6,943 bases of DNA, from positions 1 to 6,943 of the forward strand of contig JAFDFH010000131.1 in assembly GCA_019309945.1 (NCBI GenBank), read 5' to 3'. Below are positions 1 to 5,697 of the stretch, one piece after another (positions within the stretch are counted from its first letter, which is position 1; every line of letters starts with the position of its first letter). This DNA is from Deltaproteobacteria bacterium. Its GTDB lineage: Bacteria; Desulfobacterota; Desulfobacteria; Desulfobacterales; JAFDFH01. The notes below the pieces were generated by a model. The model was not told the origin of the DNA and did not search any database. It saw only the letters and a program-made list of their open reading frames with translations. A program made the position numbers and the translations under genes.

Positions 1-163
1 CTTCGGCTCACTCAGTATGATAAGATAAATAGGAGCATAGCGACATCCGCACTCTCCTGACTCCTGGCTTCTGGCTCCTGAATTCTGTGTTTCAACACCG
101 GCTGTCGCTAAAAGGCCCTTCCAGGGGAAATCCAAAGCCGGGCCCTCTGGACCTGAATTTTTA
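1..163. repeat. Intergenic repeat copy A, cut by the left window edge
   Basis: This segment matches 4243-4407 in the same orientation. Shared pieces, in order, are the CTTCGGCTC start, a GGAGCAnAGCGACATCCG block, a run of degenerate CTCCTGA/TTCTGGC heptamers, and a 38-bp stretch that appears identical (116-153 versus 4360-4397) with two short G/C hairpins. Similarity stops after ATTTTTA at about 163. Copy B has an extra left heptamer arm just before this point, so copy A probably continues outside the window. The sequence between shared pieces has diverged, so this is an old or degenerate repeat. No open reading frame is supported here. Confidence 0.8.
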
Positions 164-262
164 TACCATGTCGGGTATAATATCAAGAGTTATTTTAGCT
201 TTTACACCTTTTCGGGTATAAAGTTAAGCATAATGGCAATTTTTATACCTGTTCGGGTATGG
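161..262. promoter_or_regulatory. Three tandem 20-bp inverted-repeat operators, 41-bp period
   Basis: The units lie at 161-180, 202-221 and 243-262. Each has the form TTATACC-N6-GGTATAA with a spacer ending in TCG. Unit 1 has perfect 7-bp arms, unit 2 has one change in the left arm (TTACACC), and unit 3 ends GGTATGG. Unit starts are exactly 41 bp apart, close to four helical turns, so bound dimers would sit on the same face of the DNA. The layout resembles operator arrays of small helix-turn-helix repressors such as HipB/Xre antitoxins; that comparison is inference. No credible gene starts rightward, because 415-1200 is coded on the other strand, so any target is probably left of the window or lost. 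Confidence 0.6.
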
Positions 263-391
263 ACCGGATGAAGCCGACAAATACGTCACCACATATTTCC
301 GCAGACACATTAAGGCCTTTGAAATCAGTTCCTCTATATGTCAACTTTTCACCAACGTCCCCATACCCCCAAAAAGGAGTTGCAGGCAATA
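263..391. other. Intergenic stretch without a supportable gene
   Basis: This lies between the operator array and the terminator of the CooC-type gene. Plus-strand reading frames starting near 259 run antisense into the 3' end of the CooC-type gene and have no Shine-Dalgarno site. One frame over about 255-315 gives a protein-like stretch (GPDEADKYVTTYFRRHIKAF) with no start or continuation. It could be a relic of a lost gene, but chance is as likely. Confidence 0.4.
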
Positions 392-419
392 TAAAAAACC
401 TGACCCCCACCGAATCAGG
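392..419 (-). terminator. Intrinsic terminator of the four-gene operon
   Basis: Read on the minus strand, CCTGA pairs with TCAGG around an 11-nt G-rich loop and is followed by six T residues (plus-strand A run 393-398). The TGA stop of the CooC-type gene (415-417) lies inside the left arm, so a ribosome at the stop would cover the stem. The stem is short at 5 bp, but its position right at the end of the operon supports the call. Confidence 0.6.
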
Positions 420-1200
420 GAAACAGGAAATCCAGAATCTTGTCGACTTCCTTGGCGGCTATTCGTCCCTTAATCGGTTGCCCCTCCAGGCACGACTCGA
501 AAATCTCATCGTCGAGGGGAATCGCTCCGATCACCTTGACCCCGCACTCGGTCAGTCGGCTGGTTAGCCGATCGGCGACGTTCTTCGACGCAATCTTGTT
601 CAACACCACCCAGACGTCAGCGATCTGTATCTGGTCGGCCATATCGCTTATCCGGTCTGCCAACTGCACCGAGTCGATCGACGGGTCAACGACCACGAGC
701 ACGCAGTCGACGCCGGTTTCCACGCCCCGCCCGAAGTGCTCGACGCCGGCCTCGAGGTCCACGACGGCCACCTCATCCGGCGCAAGTTGCAGCATGTTCA
801 AGAAAGACCGGCTGACTATGCCCATCGGGCAGCCGCAGCCTTCCAGAGACATCAGTATCTTACCGACCTCGACCAGCCTGATGCCGTTGGACTCGACAAA
901 ATAGTCCGGCGGGATGTTCTTCGTCGAAATCCCTTTTTTTAGCAACTGAATCGACTCTTCTGTTGCACCGGCTGAGATCAAAGCGGACAACTCTGACACT
1001 ACTTTCTTTTTCCCTCCGAAGAACTCAAGGAGGGGTTTGGGGGCGTGGTCAAAACCGAGCATTCGGGGTAGTCCCGTGTTTGACTCATCCGCGTCAACAA
1101 CCAGCACCCGGTTCCCGCGAGCGCGGAGCCCATCGGCAAGCAACCGGGTGACCACGCTCTTGCCAGAGCCGCCCTTACCGCAAATCGCTATTTTCTGCAT
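415..1200 (-). CDS. CooC-type MinD/SIMIBI family ATPase (metallocentre maturation factor)
   Basis: This is a 261-aa cytoplasmic ATPase. The sequence shows a deviant Walker A, GKGGSGKS at residues 8-15 with signature Lys9; a DADESN segment at 36-41; the CxC motif GCGCPMG with Cys122 and Cys124; a Walker B-like VVDLEAGVEH at 146-155; and LNK at 200-202. These match CooC, which dimerises through its CxC cysteines, binds metal and uses ATP to help insert nickel into carbon monoxide dehydrogenase; length is also typical. An upstream in-frame ATG would add 26 residues. I chose the ATG at 1200 because MQKIAICGKGG is the family start and GGGAG lies about 8 nt upstream. The start overlaps the preceding gene by 26 nt, implying translational coupling. 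No CO dehydrogenase or acetyl-CoA synthase is present, so the client is unknown and may be the Fe-S protein of this operon. The family call is firm; the client is inference. Confidence 0.9.
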   Translation of the reverse strand: MQKIAICGKGGSGKSVVTRLLADGLRARGNRVLVVDADESNTGLPRMLGFDHAPKPLLEFFGGKKKVVSELSALISAGATEESIQLLKKGISTKNIPPDYFVESNGIRLVEVGKILMSLEGCGCPMGIVSRSFLNMLQLAPDEVAVVDLEAGVEHFGRGVETGVDCVLVVVDPSIDSVQLADRISDMADQIQIADVWVVLNKIASKNVADRLTSRLTECGVKVIGAIPLDDEIFESCLEGQPIKGRIAAKEVDKILDFLFP

Positions 1201-1858
1201 CGCTATTCTCCCTTCGTCGCTTTTGCTTTGCCCGCCGTGATAAGGGAACATCGCGTATCTGACTTCCCTTGGGCACAAACCAGTTCTTTACTCGCTTTGC
1301 GTTCCGCCGAGCCGGTGGTAGAGGGCCGCCGGTAGCGAAGGCCCTGTATATGGCGGTCAGCATGTCGTCCATGCCGTTGACCACTCTCACCGCCGCCAAC
1401 CTGGCTGACTCGTTCAGGAACTGCTCGAAGTTCTCGTAGAGGTCTCCGTATCCGACCTGAAAGGCGTGAATGAATACCTCGTCCTGCCTGTACTCGTCGA
1501 TCACTTGCTGCATCAGCTGTCGGCTCACTTCCTCGGGAAGCTTCGGGAGCAGCAGGTAGCGGGCGTAAACTCGCGGCTCCGGCAGCGGGTATTCGTACAG
1601 GAACGCGGTCACTATGTCATCGAAGGCCTCGTCCCCGCCCTTCTCGGCGCCGACCACCAGCATTTCGGTGATCCGTTCTATGAACCGGTCAAGGTCGGGG
1701 AACTGGTCTGCGTACTGCTGCTCGTAGACGTTCTGCAGCGTGTCCTCGGAGCGCAACTCGGAGGCGATCACCGCGCGAAGCCGGTTCTTGATCACGGCCT
1801 TGTAGCCGTCGGGCCACAGCTTCTCCTCGTAGCCCTCGTCTTCAGGCATGAAGTGCAT
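1175..1858 (-). CDS. Protein of unknown function in the CooC-type operon
   Basis: I do not recognise this 227-aa protein. It has no signal peptide, no membrane segment and no cysteine pairs. The N-terminal part is acidic and rich in aromatic residues, the middle looks largely alpha-helical, and the C-terminal 45 residues are strongly basic (RRNAKRVK, RRAKQKRRR) with a polar end. The acidic body and basic tail could suit protein-protein or nucleic-acid contact. An in-frame TTG at 1882 would add 8 residues. The ATG at 1858 is preferred because GAGGGGTGG precedes it. The gene starts 38 nt after the SDR stop and overlaps the ATPase start by 26 nt, so it is almost certainly co-transcribed. An adaptor or client of the ATPase is possible but unproven. 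Confidence 0.75.
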   Translation of the reverse strand: MHFMPEDEGYEEKLWPDGYKAVIKNRLRAVIASELRSEDTLQNVYEQQYADQFPDLDRFIERITEMLVVGAEKGGDEAFDDIVTAFLYEYPLPEPRVYARYLLLPKLPEEVSRQLMQQVIDEYRQDEVFIHAFQVGYGDLYENFEQFLNESARLAAVRVVNGMDDMLTAIYRAFATGGPLPPARRNAKRVKNWFVPKGSQIRDVPLSRRAKQKRRRENSDAENSDLR

Positions 1859-1896
1859 ATGAATCCACCCCTCGAGTCGCAAGGAAGCCGCCGTGC

Positions 1897-2655
1897 CTAT
1901 GGGCCACCCTTGACATAAATCACCTGTCCCGAGACAAAGCTCGCTTCATCAGAAACCAGGAACAGCACTACGTTCGCCACGTCATCCGGTGTGCCCATCC
2001 TTCTTAGCGGCACCTGGGCAATGGCGAACTTTTCCACGTCGCTAAGGTACAACCCTTTGCGCTTCGCGAGTTCTCGGGTCATCATCGTGTCCACGAAGTC
2101 GGGAGCCACGCAGTTGACGTTGGTGTTGTGCCGCCCCAACTCCAGAGCCAAAGCCCTGGTGAAACCCCACATGGCCGAGCTTGCCGTGGCATAGCCCGTC
2201 TGCCCGTGCTCGCCCAGGCTGGCCGGCACCGGTGCTGAGAGGTTGACGATCTTACCGTAGTTCTGCCGCACCATGTACTTCTGGACGGCGCGGGTGCAGT
2301 TGAAGCTCCCCTTGGTCTGGATCACCATCGCCTGGTCCCACTGATCTTCAGTCAGATTGTGAAGCGGGACATCTTTTCTGGACCCGGCGTTGTTAACCAG
2401 GATGTGGATCTCGCCGAACCGGTCAGCTACCTCCTCGAACATTATCTCTACCTGGTCCCCGTCGGTGACGTTCACCGCCATCGGTACGGCATCGCCGCCG
2501 GCTTCCGTGATCCTCAGTACGACGCTCGCGGCGAAGCTCGCCTCGATATCGCTCACGACAACCCTGGCGCCTTCTTCTGCCAGCCGCATGGCGATGGCCC
2601 GGCCGATCCCTCGTCCTGCCCCCGTGACCACTGCTACCTTATTCTCCAGTCTCAT
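1897..2655 (-). CDS. Short-chain dehydrogenase/reductase-like protein with degenerate catalytic residues
   Basis: This is a 252-aa classical-length SDR with one Rossmann fold. It has the cofactor loop TGAGRGIG (11-18), Asp36 at the end of beta-2 suggesting NAD over NADP, NVTD (62-65) and NNAG (88-91), and it ends with the family-typical SGQVIYVKGG. The active site is unusual. Tyr155 is present, but the YxxxK lysine is Ser159 (YATAS), the usual Asn of the N-x-K-G segment is Gln113 (IQTKG), and the position 13 residues before Tyr is Pro142. The nearest serine in that loop is Ser140. The frame is intact and codons look normal, so this is not obvious decay. It may be inactive, a binding subunit or a divergent enzyme; the substrate cannot be read. 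It starts 30 nt after the Fe-S gene, with only a weak AGG-type ribosome site. Confidence 0.9.
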   Translation of the reverse strand: MRLENKVAVVTGAGRGIGRAIAMRLAEEGARVVVSDIEASFAASVVLRITEAGGDAVPMAVNVTDGDQVEIMFEEVADRFGEIHILVNNAGSRKDVPLHNLTEDQWDQAMVIQTKGSFNCTRAVQKYMVRQNYGKIVNLSAPVPASLGEHGQTGYATASSAMWGFTRALALELGRHNTNVNCVAPDFVDTMMTRELAKRKGLYLSDVEKFAIAQVPLRRMGTPDDVANVVLFLVSDEASFVSGQVIYVKGGP

Positions 2656-2685
2656 GTGACTTTAACCTGTTCCTGTGACAGGGTA

Positions 2686-3924
2686 CTATCGTGGGATGTC
2701 GGGCTTAAAGCCCGGAATGTTACCAGGCAGCTTTGCCCTGCCGCCCATAACCGGAACATGGGCCCCGGCCGCTTCGGCCAGTTCCATTATGATGGCGCCT
2801 TCGACCTTGCATCCCACCACGCACTGGCCGCACCCGACGCACTTGTCGGGATCGATGTGGGCCTTCACCTTTCCGGTAGAGGGATCCTTTACCGCCTTGA
2901 GCACATTGAAGGCGCAACGCGGCATGCAGTCCTTGGTGCAGCCTTCGCATACGTCGCTGTTGACCACGGCACGGTATGGCCCGGGGTGTACGCCCTCCCA
3001 CGGTTCAGTGTACATGCTTAGAGGATTCAGCCAGTTGCAGCAGTCGCGGCAGCAGTTGCAGGCCACCACCCACGAGTCGCCCATGTGGACCATCATGTGG
3101 TCTTCTTCGCCGAGGATCATCACCTCCAGCCACTCCTCGCCGGAGTACTTGTGGAGCTGCCCCCTTCTGTCGGCCTTAATCTCGGCGTTGACATCTCTGC
3201 CCGGCATACCGTCGAATATGGCGCCGCACGTCCAGAGCGGGAAGTCACACCCCTTGGCTCTGGTCCGGCAGGTGCAGACACGGGTGTATATTCCCTTCTC
3301 GCCCCTTCTCGCGATTTCCCGCAGGTCCCACTCGGGGAGAATCTCGGTGCCGAAGGCCTCACTCTTCTCCAGGGACCTGATGGCGGGCATTATGCTGAAC
3401 GAGCGGGCCAGTCCCTCCGAACCGCCGAGCATCGCCATCCTACGGTGCCCCAGTTCATTCGGGCGCTGCCATCGGTACCACTCTTCGTAGAAAAACTTGT
3501 TCCAGAGGTCGCAGAGCTGCTGGTTTTTCTCATCCAGCCGGTCCCACAGGTCCTGGGCGGTGATTTTCCCTGACTTGGGCACGAAATTGCCCCCGATGGC
3601 CCACATCATGTGGTCGCTGGCGGTCTCGATGCAGTAAGGAAAGGGTGAAGCGTACGAGGCCGAACCGTTCGCTTCCGGCATCTCGATAATCAGACCGGCA
3701 AAGAACATCCGTTCGATCTGGTCCGCGACAACCTTCGGATCGCGGTTCACCTTCGCAGCAAGCGCCTCGACCGTTCCGGGCATCTCGACCAGCAGCTGCG
3801 CCTCTTCCGGGCTCATGGCGACCTCCAAAATCTTCCTGAGTGTCTCAGAACTGGGATACGCCAGCTTGCGTGTCAGCGCGTCGTAGGCATCCCGCACGGG
3901 CAGGGGTATCATCCATATACTCAT
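2686..3924 (-). CDS. Winged-helix, multi-cluster 4Fe-4S binding protein
   Basis: This 412-aa soluble protein is the first gene of the operon. Residues about 38-82 resemble a winged-helix domain (TVEALAAKVNRDPKVVADQI), as in many anaerobe Fe-S proteins of this layout. A cysteine motif follows (C217, C219, C226, C233; CTCR...C...C), then a dense CNCCRDCC group (C289, C291, C292, C295, C296). The C-terminal ferredoxin part has C326, C329, C333, C337 (x2, x3, x3 spacing) and C362, C365, C368, C372 (canonical x2, x2, x3). Neither ferredoxin motif has the usual Pro after its fourth Cys (Ala338 and Lys373). Two [4Fe-4S] clusters are expected, and the other nine cysteines could hold further metal. 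The start at 3924 is secure: AAGGAGG lies 7 nt upstream. A role as electron carrier for the SDR-like protein, or as client of the CooC-type ATPase, is inference. Confidence 0.88.
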   Translation of the reverse strand: MSIWMIPLPVRDAYDALTRKLAYPSSETLRKILEVAMSPEEAQLLVEMPGTVEALAAKVNRDPKVVADQIERMFFAGLIIEMPEANGSASYASPFPYCIETASDHMMWAIGGNFVPKSGKITAQDLWDRLDEKNQQLCDLWNKFFYEEWYRWQRPNELGHRRMAMLGGSEGLARSFSIMPAIRSLEKSEAFGTEILPEWDLREIARRGEKGIYTRVCTCRTRAKGCDFPLWTCGAIFDGMPGRDVNAEIKADRRGQLHKYSGEEWLEVMILGEEDHMMVHMGDSWVVACNCCRDCCNWLNPLSMYTEPWEGVHPGPYRAVVNSDVCEGCTKDCMPRCAFNVLKAVKDPSTGKVKAHIDPDKCVGCGQCVVGCKVEGAIIMELAEAAGAHVPVMGGRAKLPGNIPGFKPDIPR

Positions 3925-3930
3925 TTTTTT

Positions 3931-3937
3931 CCTCCTT
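3931..3937 (-). promoter_or_regulatory. Strong Shine-Dalgarno site of the operon's first gene
   Basis: AAGGAGG on the minus strand is followed by an A-rich spacer directly before the ATG at 3924. It is the strongest ribosome site in the four-gene operon and fixes the start of the Fe-S protein. Confidence 0.8.
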
Positions 3938-4000
3938 GATTTTATTGTTTAAGGAATAAATATGAGAGACGTATTTTTGTGAATATTTGTCACTTGCTAT

Positions 4001-4020
4001 AACCGTTTTTGAAAACGGTT
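4001..4020. promoter_or_regulatory. Perfect 9-bp inverted repeat in the operon leader
   Basis: AACCGTTTT and AAAACGGTT are separated by TG, giving a perfect 20-bp palindrome about 77 bp upstream of the operon's first ATG. It has no long T run on either side, so an operator for a dimeric regulator is more likely than a terminator. If the promoter proposed just upstream is right, the palindrome falls in the early transcribed region, a usual place for a repressor site. Confidence 0.5.
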
Positions 4021-4038
4021 TATGTATCAAATTAATTT

Positions 4039-4071
4039 ATTATGCTTTACATACATTTTTTGGGTTGTCAA
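4039..4071 (-). promoter_or_regulatory. Possible sigma-70 promoter of the four-gene operon
   Basis: Read on the minus strand, a perfect TTGACA (4066-4071) is followed by CATAAT (4039-4044) in very AT-rich DNA. The 21-bp gap is longer than the usual 16-18 bp, and the hexamers at normal spacing are poor. The -35 match and its position are suggestive, but the exact -10 is uncertain. Confidence 0.35.
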
Positions 4072-4136
4072 GCTTTACTCATTGTGAATGATATATTATT
4101 CAATTTTTTAAATTAGTTAGCCTGTTTTATTGTTTT

Positions 4137-4163
4137 AAAAAAACCTGGTCCTCAGGGCCAGGT
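4137..4163 (-). terminator. Intrinsic terminator downstream of the DUF3786 gene
   Basis: On the minus strand, ACCTGGCCC pairs with GGACCAGGT (one G-U pair) around a three-base loop, followed by seven T residues. It lies about 250 nt past the stop of the FeS/DUF3786 gene, beyond repeat copy B, with no minus-strand gene between. It would end that transcript and insulate the next operon's promoter about 70 bp further on. Confidence 0.75.
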
Positions 4164-4200
4164 CAGAGACCATAGGCTATGCCGGAATATTTCAATAAAG

Positions 4201-4330
4201 AATCCAGAAGTCAGAAGTCAGAATTCAGAATAAGGTTTTCGCCTTCGGCTCAGTCAAAAAATATTAAATTTATTGGAGCAAAGCGACATCCGATTCCTTC
4301 TGGCTCCTGACTTCTGTCTTCTGAATTCTA
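4201..4330. repeat. Heptamer repeat arms forming a long imperfect inverted repeat
   Basis: The left arm (about 4201-4230) is a run of CAGAAGT, CAGAAGT, CAGAATT, CAGAATA heptamers. The right arm (about 4297-4330) is the same kind of heptamer in reverse orientation (TTCTGGC, TCCTGAC, TTCTGTC, TTCTGAA). The arms are largely complementary and could form a long stem around a loop that contains the GGAGCAAAGCGACATCCG block. Copy A at the left edge shows only the right arm. Confidence 0.7.
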
Positions 4331-4407
4331 TGTTCCATCAGTTATCGAGGGATATAAGCCCCTTCCAGGGGAAATCCAAAGCCGGGCCCTCTGGACCCGG
4401 ATTTTTA
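4243..4407. repeat. Intergenic repeat copy B
   Basis: This is the partner of 1-163, in the same orientation. It keeps the CTTCGGCTC start, the GGAGCAAAGCGACATCCG block, the right heptamer arm and the 38-bp core at 4360-4397. The copy ends five bases before the stop codon of the FeS/DUF3786 gene, so it sits in that gene's 3' untranslated region. The two copies bracket the G+C-rich four-gene operon. Confidence 0.8.
4382..4406 (+). terminator. Terminator-like hairpin at the end of repeat copy B
   Basis: CCGGG (4382-4386) pairs with CCCGG (4396-4400), with partial pairing inside, followed by ATTTTT. This is a short plus-strand terminator shape. The copy A equivalent has a weaker stem (CCTGA on the right arm) but keeps the T run. 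No plus-strand gene precedes it, so it may simply be part of the repeat. Confidence 0.35.
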
Positions 4408-4412
4408 CGGAA

Positions 4413-5219
4413 CTATTGCATACCGTGCTTCAAGGCGATCTTTTCAAACATTCTCACAAGCCCTGTGCCAAGGGCGTAGATGGATTCGATATTGAGATTA
4501 TCTTCCGCTGTTGAATTGAAAAACATATTGAGACTCGATTCAAGCCTGTCCTCCGGCTTCCAGTAGCAGATCAGGATCGGGACTAATGGCAATGGATGCA
4601 AGACAAGTGAAATGTCAGACTGGTAATGGTCTTCCACCTGTCTTCCATTGAAAATGTGAAGCATGTCATTGAAGAGATCCGTATAAGTATCAGCCACCTT
4701 TTTCAAGGGTTTTTCACATCTTTGCCCAAAAAGCCGGTACCAGTCCTTCCCGCCTTCAAGTTCCCTGAATGGCACCCATTTTCCTGTAACAGGCGCTCCC
4801 TTGCAATTCAGTATATAGCTGAGTATCGGTATGGTAATCCATGGATGCATGTGGATATCTGATGAAAGGTTCCCCTTTGAATCAACACTGAAGTTCTTTC
4901 CACAAATCTTGATTATTAGTTTGTCGTCAGAAAACCTGGCTCCCAATCTCTGCGCCGTTGAAGAAAGATCTATTGTGGCTACTTTTTTTTTCAACTGCTC
5001 CACAGATTCTTCCATATCTTGTTCAGGGGACTTCCGTTTTTGGGTTTTCCCGCCAAACCGCTCAATTACATCGCTCTTAAGGTAAGGGCATTCCTCAAGC
5101 TGTTTGTTCCCCTTGAAAACTGCGGCGGCAAATGCAAGGCATGTCGATTCGTTACACTTCCTGCAATTTGATCTATTGAGTAATTTAAAAATTTCTATCG
5201 GATTATTCAGTTGGGGCAT
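4413..5219 (-). CDS. FeS-domain plus DUF3786 protein
   Basis: This is a 268-aa soluble protein. Residues 9-50 form the small FeS domain, with Cys19, Cys22, Cys27 and Cys44 (CxxCxxxxC-x16-C), the four-cysteine pattern that binds [4Fe-4S] in corrinoid iron-sulfur and related proteins. A charged Lys/Glu linker follows, then a region from about residue 85 to the end that resembles DUF3786, a family of unknown function found mainly in anaerobes. An ATG at 5240 would add 7 residues, but its GGG abuts the start codon. The ATG at 5219 has AAAGGGGG at good spacing and gives the usual MPQLNNPIEIFKLL start. It begins 25 nt after the preceding small gene, so they are probably one operon. A link to corrinoid or one-carbon metabolism is a weak inference from the FeS domain. 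Confidence 0.85.
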   Translation of the reverse strand: MPQLNNPIEIFKLLNRSNCRKCNESTCLAFAAAVFKGNKQLEECPYLKSDVIERFGGKTQKRKSPEQDMEESVEQLKKKVATIDLSSTAQRLGARFSDDKLIIKICGKNFSVDSKGNLSSDIHMHPWITIPILSYILNCKGAPVTGKWVPFRELEGGKDWYRLFGQRCEKPLKKVADTYTDLFNDMLHIFNGRQVEDHYQSDISLVLHPLPLVPILICYWKPEDRLESSLNMFFNSTAEDNLNIESIYALGTGLVRMFEKIALKHGMQ

Positions 5220-5244
5220 GCGGTATTCCCCCTTTCCCATCCCT

Positions 5245-5565
5245 TTAAAAAGGAGGATTGCCTCTTTTTTCTATTGGTGTGCCCAGGACCATTTCAATAT
5301 GTTCTTCGAGCTTTTCAAGGGACCTGATGAAAGATATTATATCAATTTCGTCATGTATGTTCCAATAATCCAGATAGTCTTCCGGATTATTTTTGATATC
5401 TCTTACAAATACAAGCACGCCATTAAGGTAGTCATTTTCGTTATCGTAATCCTTGCTCATTACTGCAACATCCACCTTCAAATAGTCGCTAATGAGGTCG
5501 GCAATAACGATGGTCTGGTATGCCATTTCTGTGATATAGTCGGTATCCATGATTTGAATAGGCAT
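5245..5565 (-). CDS. Small acidic protein of unknown function
   Basis: I do not recognise this 106-aa protein. It is acidic and appears mainly alpha-helical, without signal peptide, membrane segment or cysteines. It has a Tyr/Asp-rich middle (SKDYDNENDYL) and a C-terminal helix rich in Glu and Leu (SLEKLEEHIEMVL). The ATG at 5565 is used, although only a poor ribosome site (AAGAAAA) precedes it; an ATG five codons later has none. Its stop lies 25 nt before the FeS/DUF3786 start, and that gene's ribosome site falls in the gap, so the two are probably co-transcribed. Base composition matches the AT-rich neighbours. Confidence 0.65.
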   Translation of the reverse strand: MPIQIMDTDYITEMAYQTIVIADLISDYLKVDVAVMSKDYDNENDYLNGVLVFVRDIKNNPEDYLDYWNIHDEIDIISFIRSLEKLEEHIEMVLGTPIEKRGNPPF

Positions 5566-5603
5566 TAATCAGGGTTTTCTTAGCTTTCGCGCTCTGTGAA
5601 AAA

Positions 5604-5631
5604 CTTGTTGAACAAGCAATGCGAGCGCATT
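5604..5631. repeat. Two adjacent small palindromes upstream of the 106-aa gene
   Basis: CTTGTT-G-AACAAG (5604-5616) and AATGCG-AG-CGCATT (5618-5631) are both perfect. They lie in the leader of the small acidic protein gene and directly touch the first REP-like hairpin. They may be operator sites or parts of a larger composite palindromic repeat. Confidence 0.4.
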
Positions 5632-5651
5632 CCTCGTAGCTTGCTGCGGGG
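5632..5651. repeat. REP-like hairpin, copy 1
   Basis: CCTCGTAGC, TT and GCTGCGGGG form a stem with two mismatched or wobble pairs. It differs at one base from copy 2 at 5698-5717. GCGAGCG flanks it on both sides as a short direct repeat. Confidence 0.6.
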
Positions 5652-5697
5652 TTAGCGAGCGAAATACAAATAGTCTAAAATCCTTACTTGGAAGATT

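Noticed and set aside
161..262. Possible CRISPR repeats with 21-bp spacers
   Set aside because: The 20-bp units have degenerate centres and the interspaces are only 21 bp. Palindromic operators explain the pattern better.
259..567. Plus-strand open frame of 102 codons starting at the third operator unit
   Set aside because: It has no ribosome site and its second half is antisense to the 3' end of the CooC-type gene. The start codon lies inside the operator repeat.
1466..1918. Long plus-strand open frame of 150 codons
   Set aside because: It is antisense to the unknown-function gene in the G+C-rich operon, where long shadow frames are expected. It has no recognisable protein features.
2359..3573. 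Several overlapping plus-strand open frames up to 271 codons
   Set aside because: All are antisense to the SDR and Fe-S genes, which have clear family motifs, good spacing and ribosome sites. The long frames come from high G+C codon bias.
3845..4030. Minus-strand frame of 61 codons upstream of the Fe-S gene
   Set aside because: It overlaps the Fe-S gene start in another frame, spans the leader palindrome and has no ribosome site.
4201..4330. Possible CRISPR array from repeated heptamers
   Set aside because: The units are 7 bp, contiguous and without spacers, and no cas genes are present.
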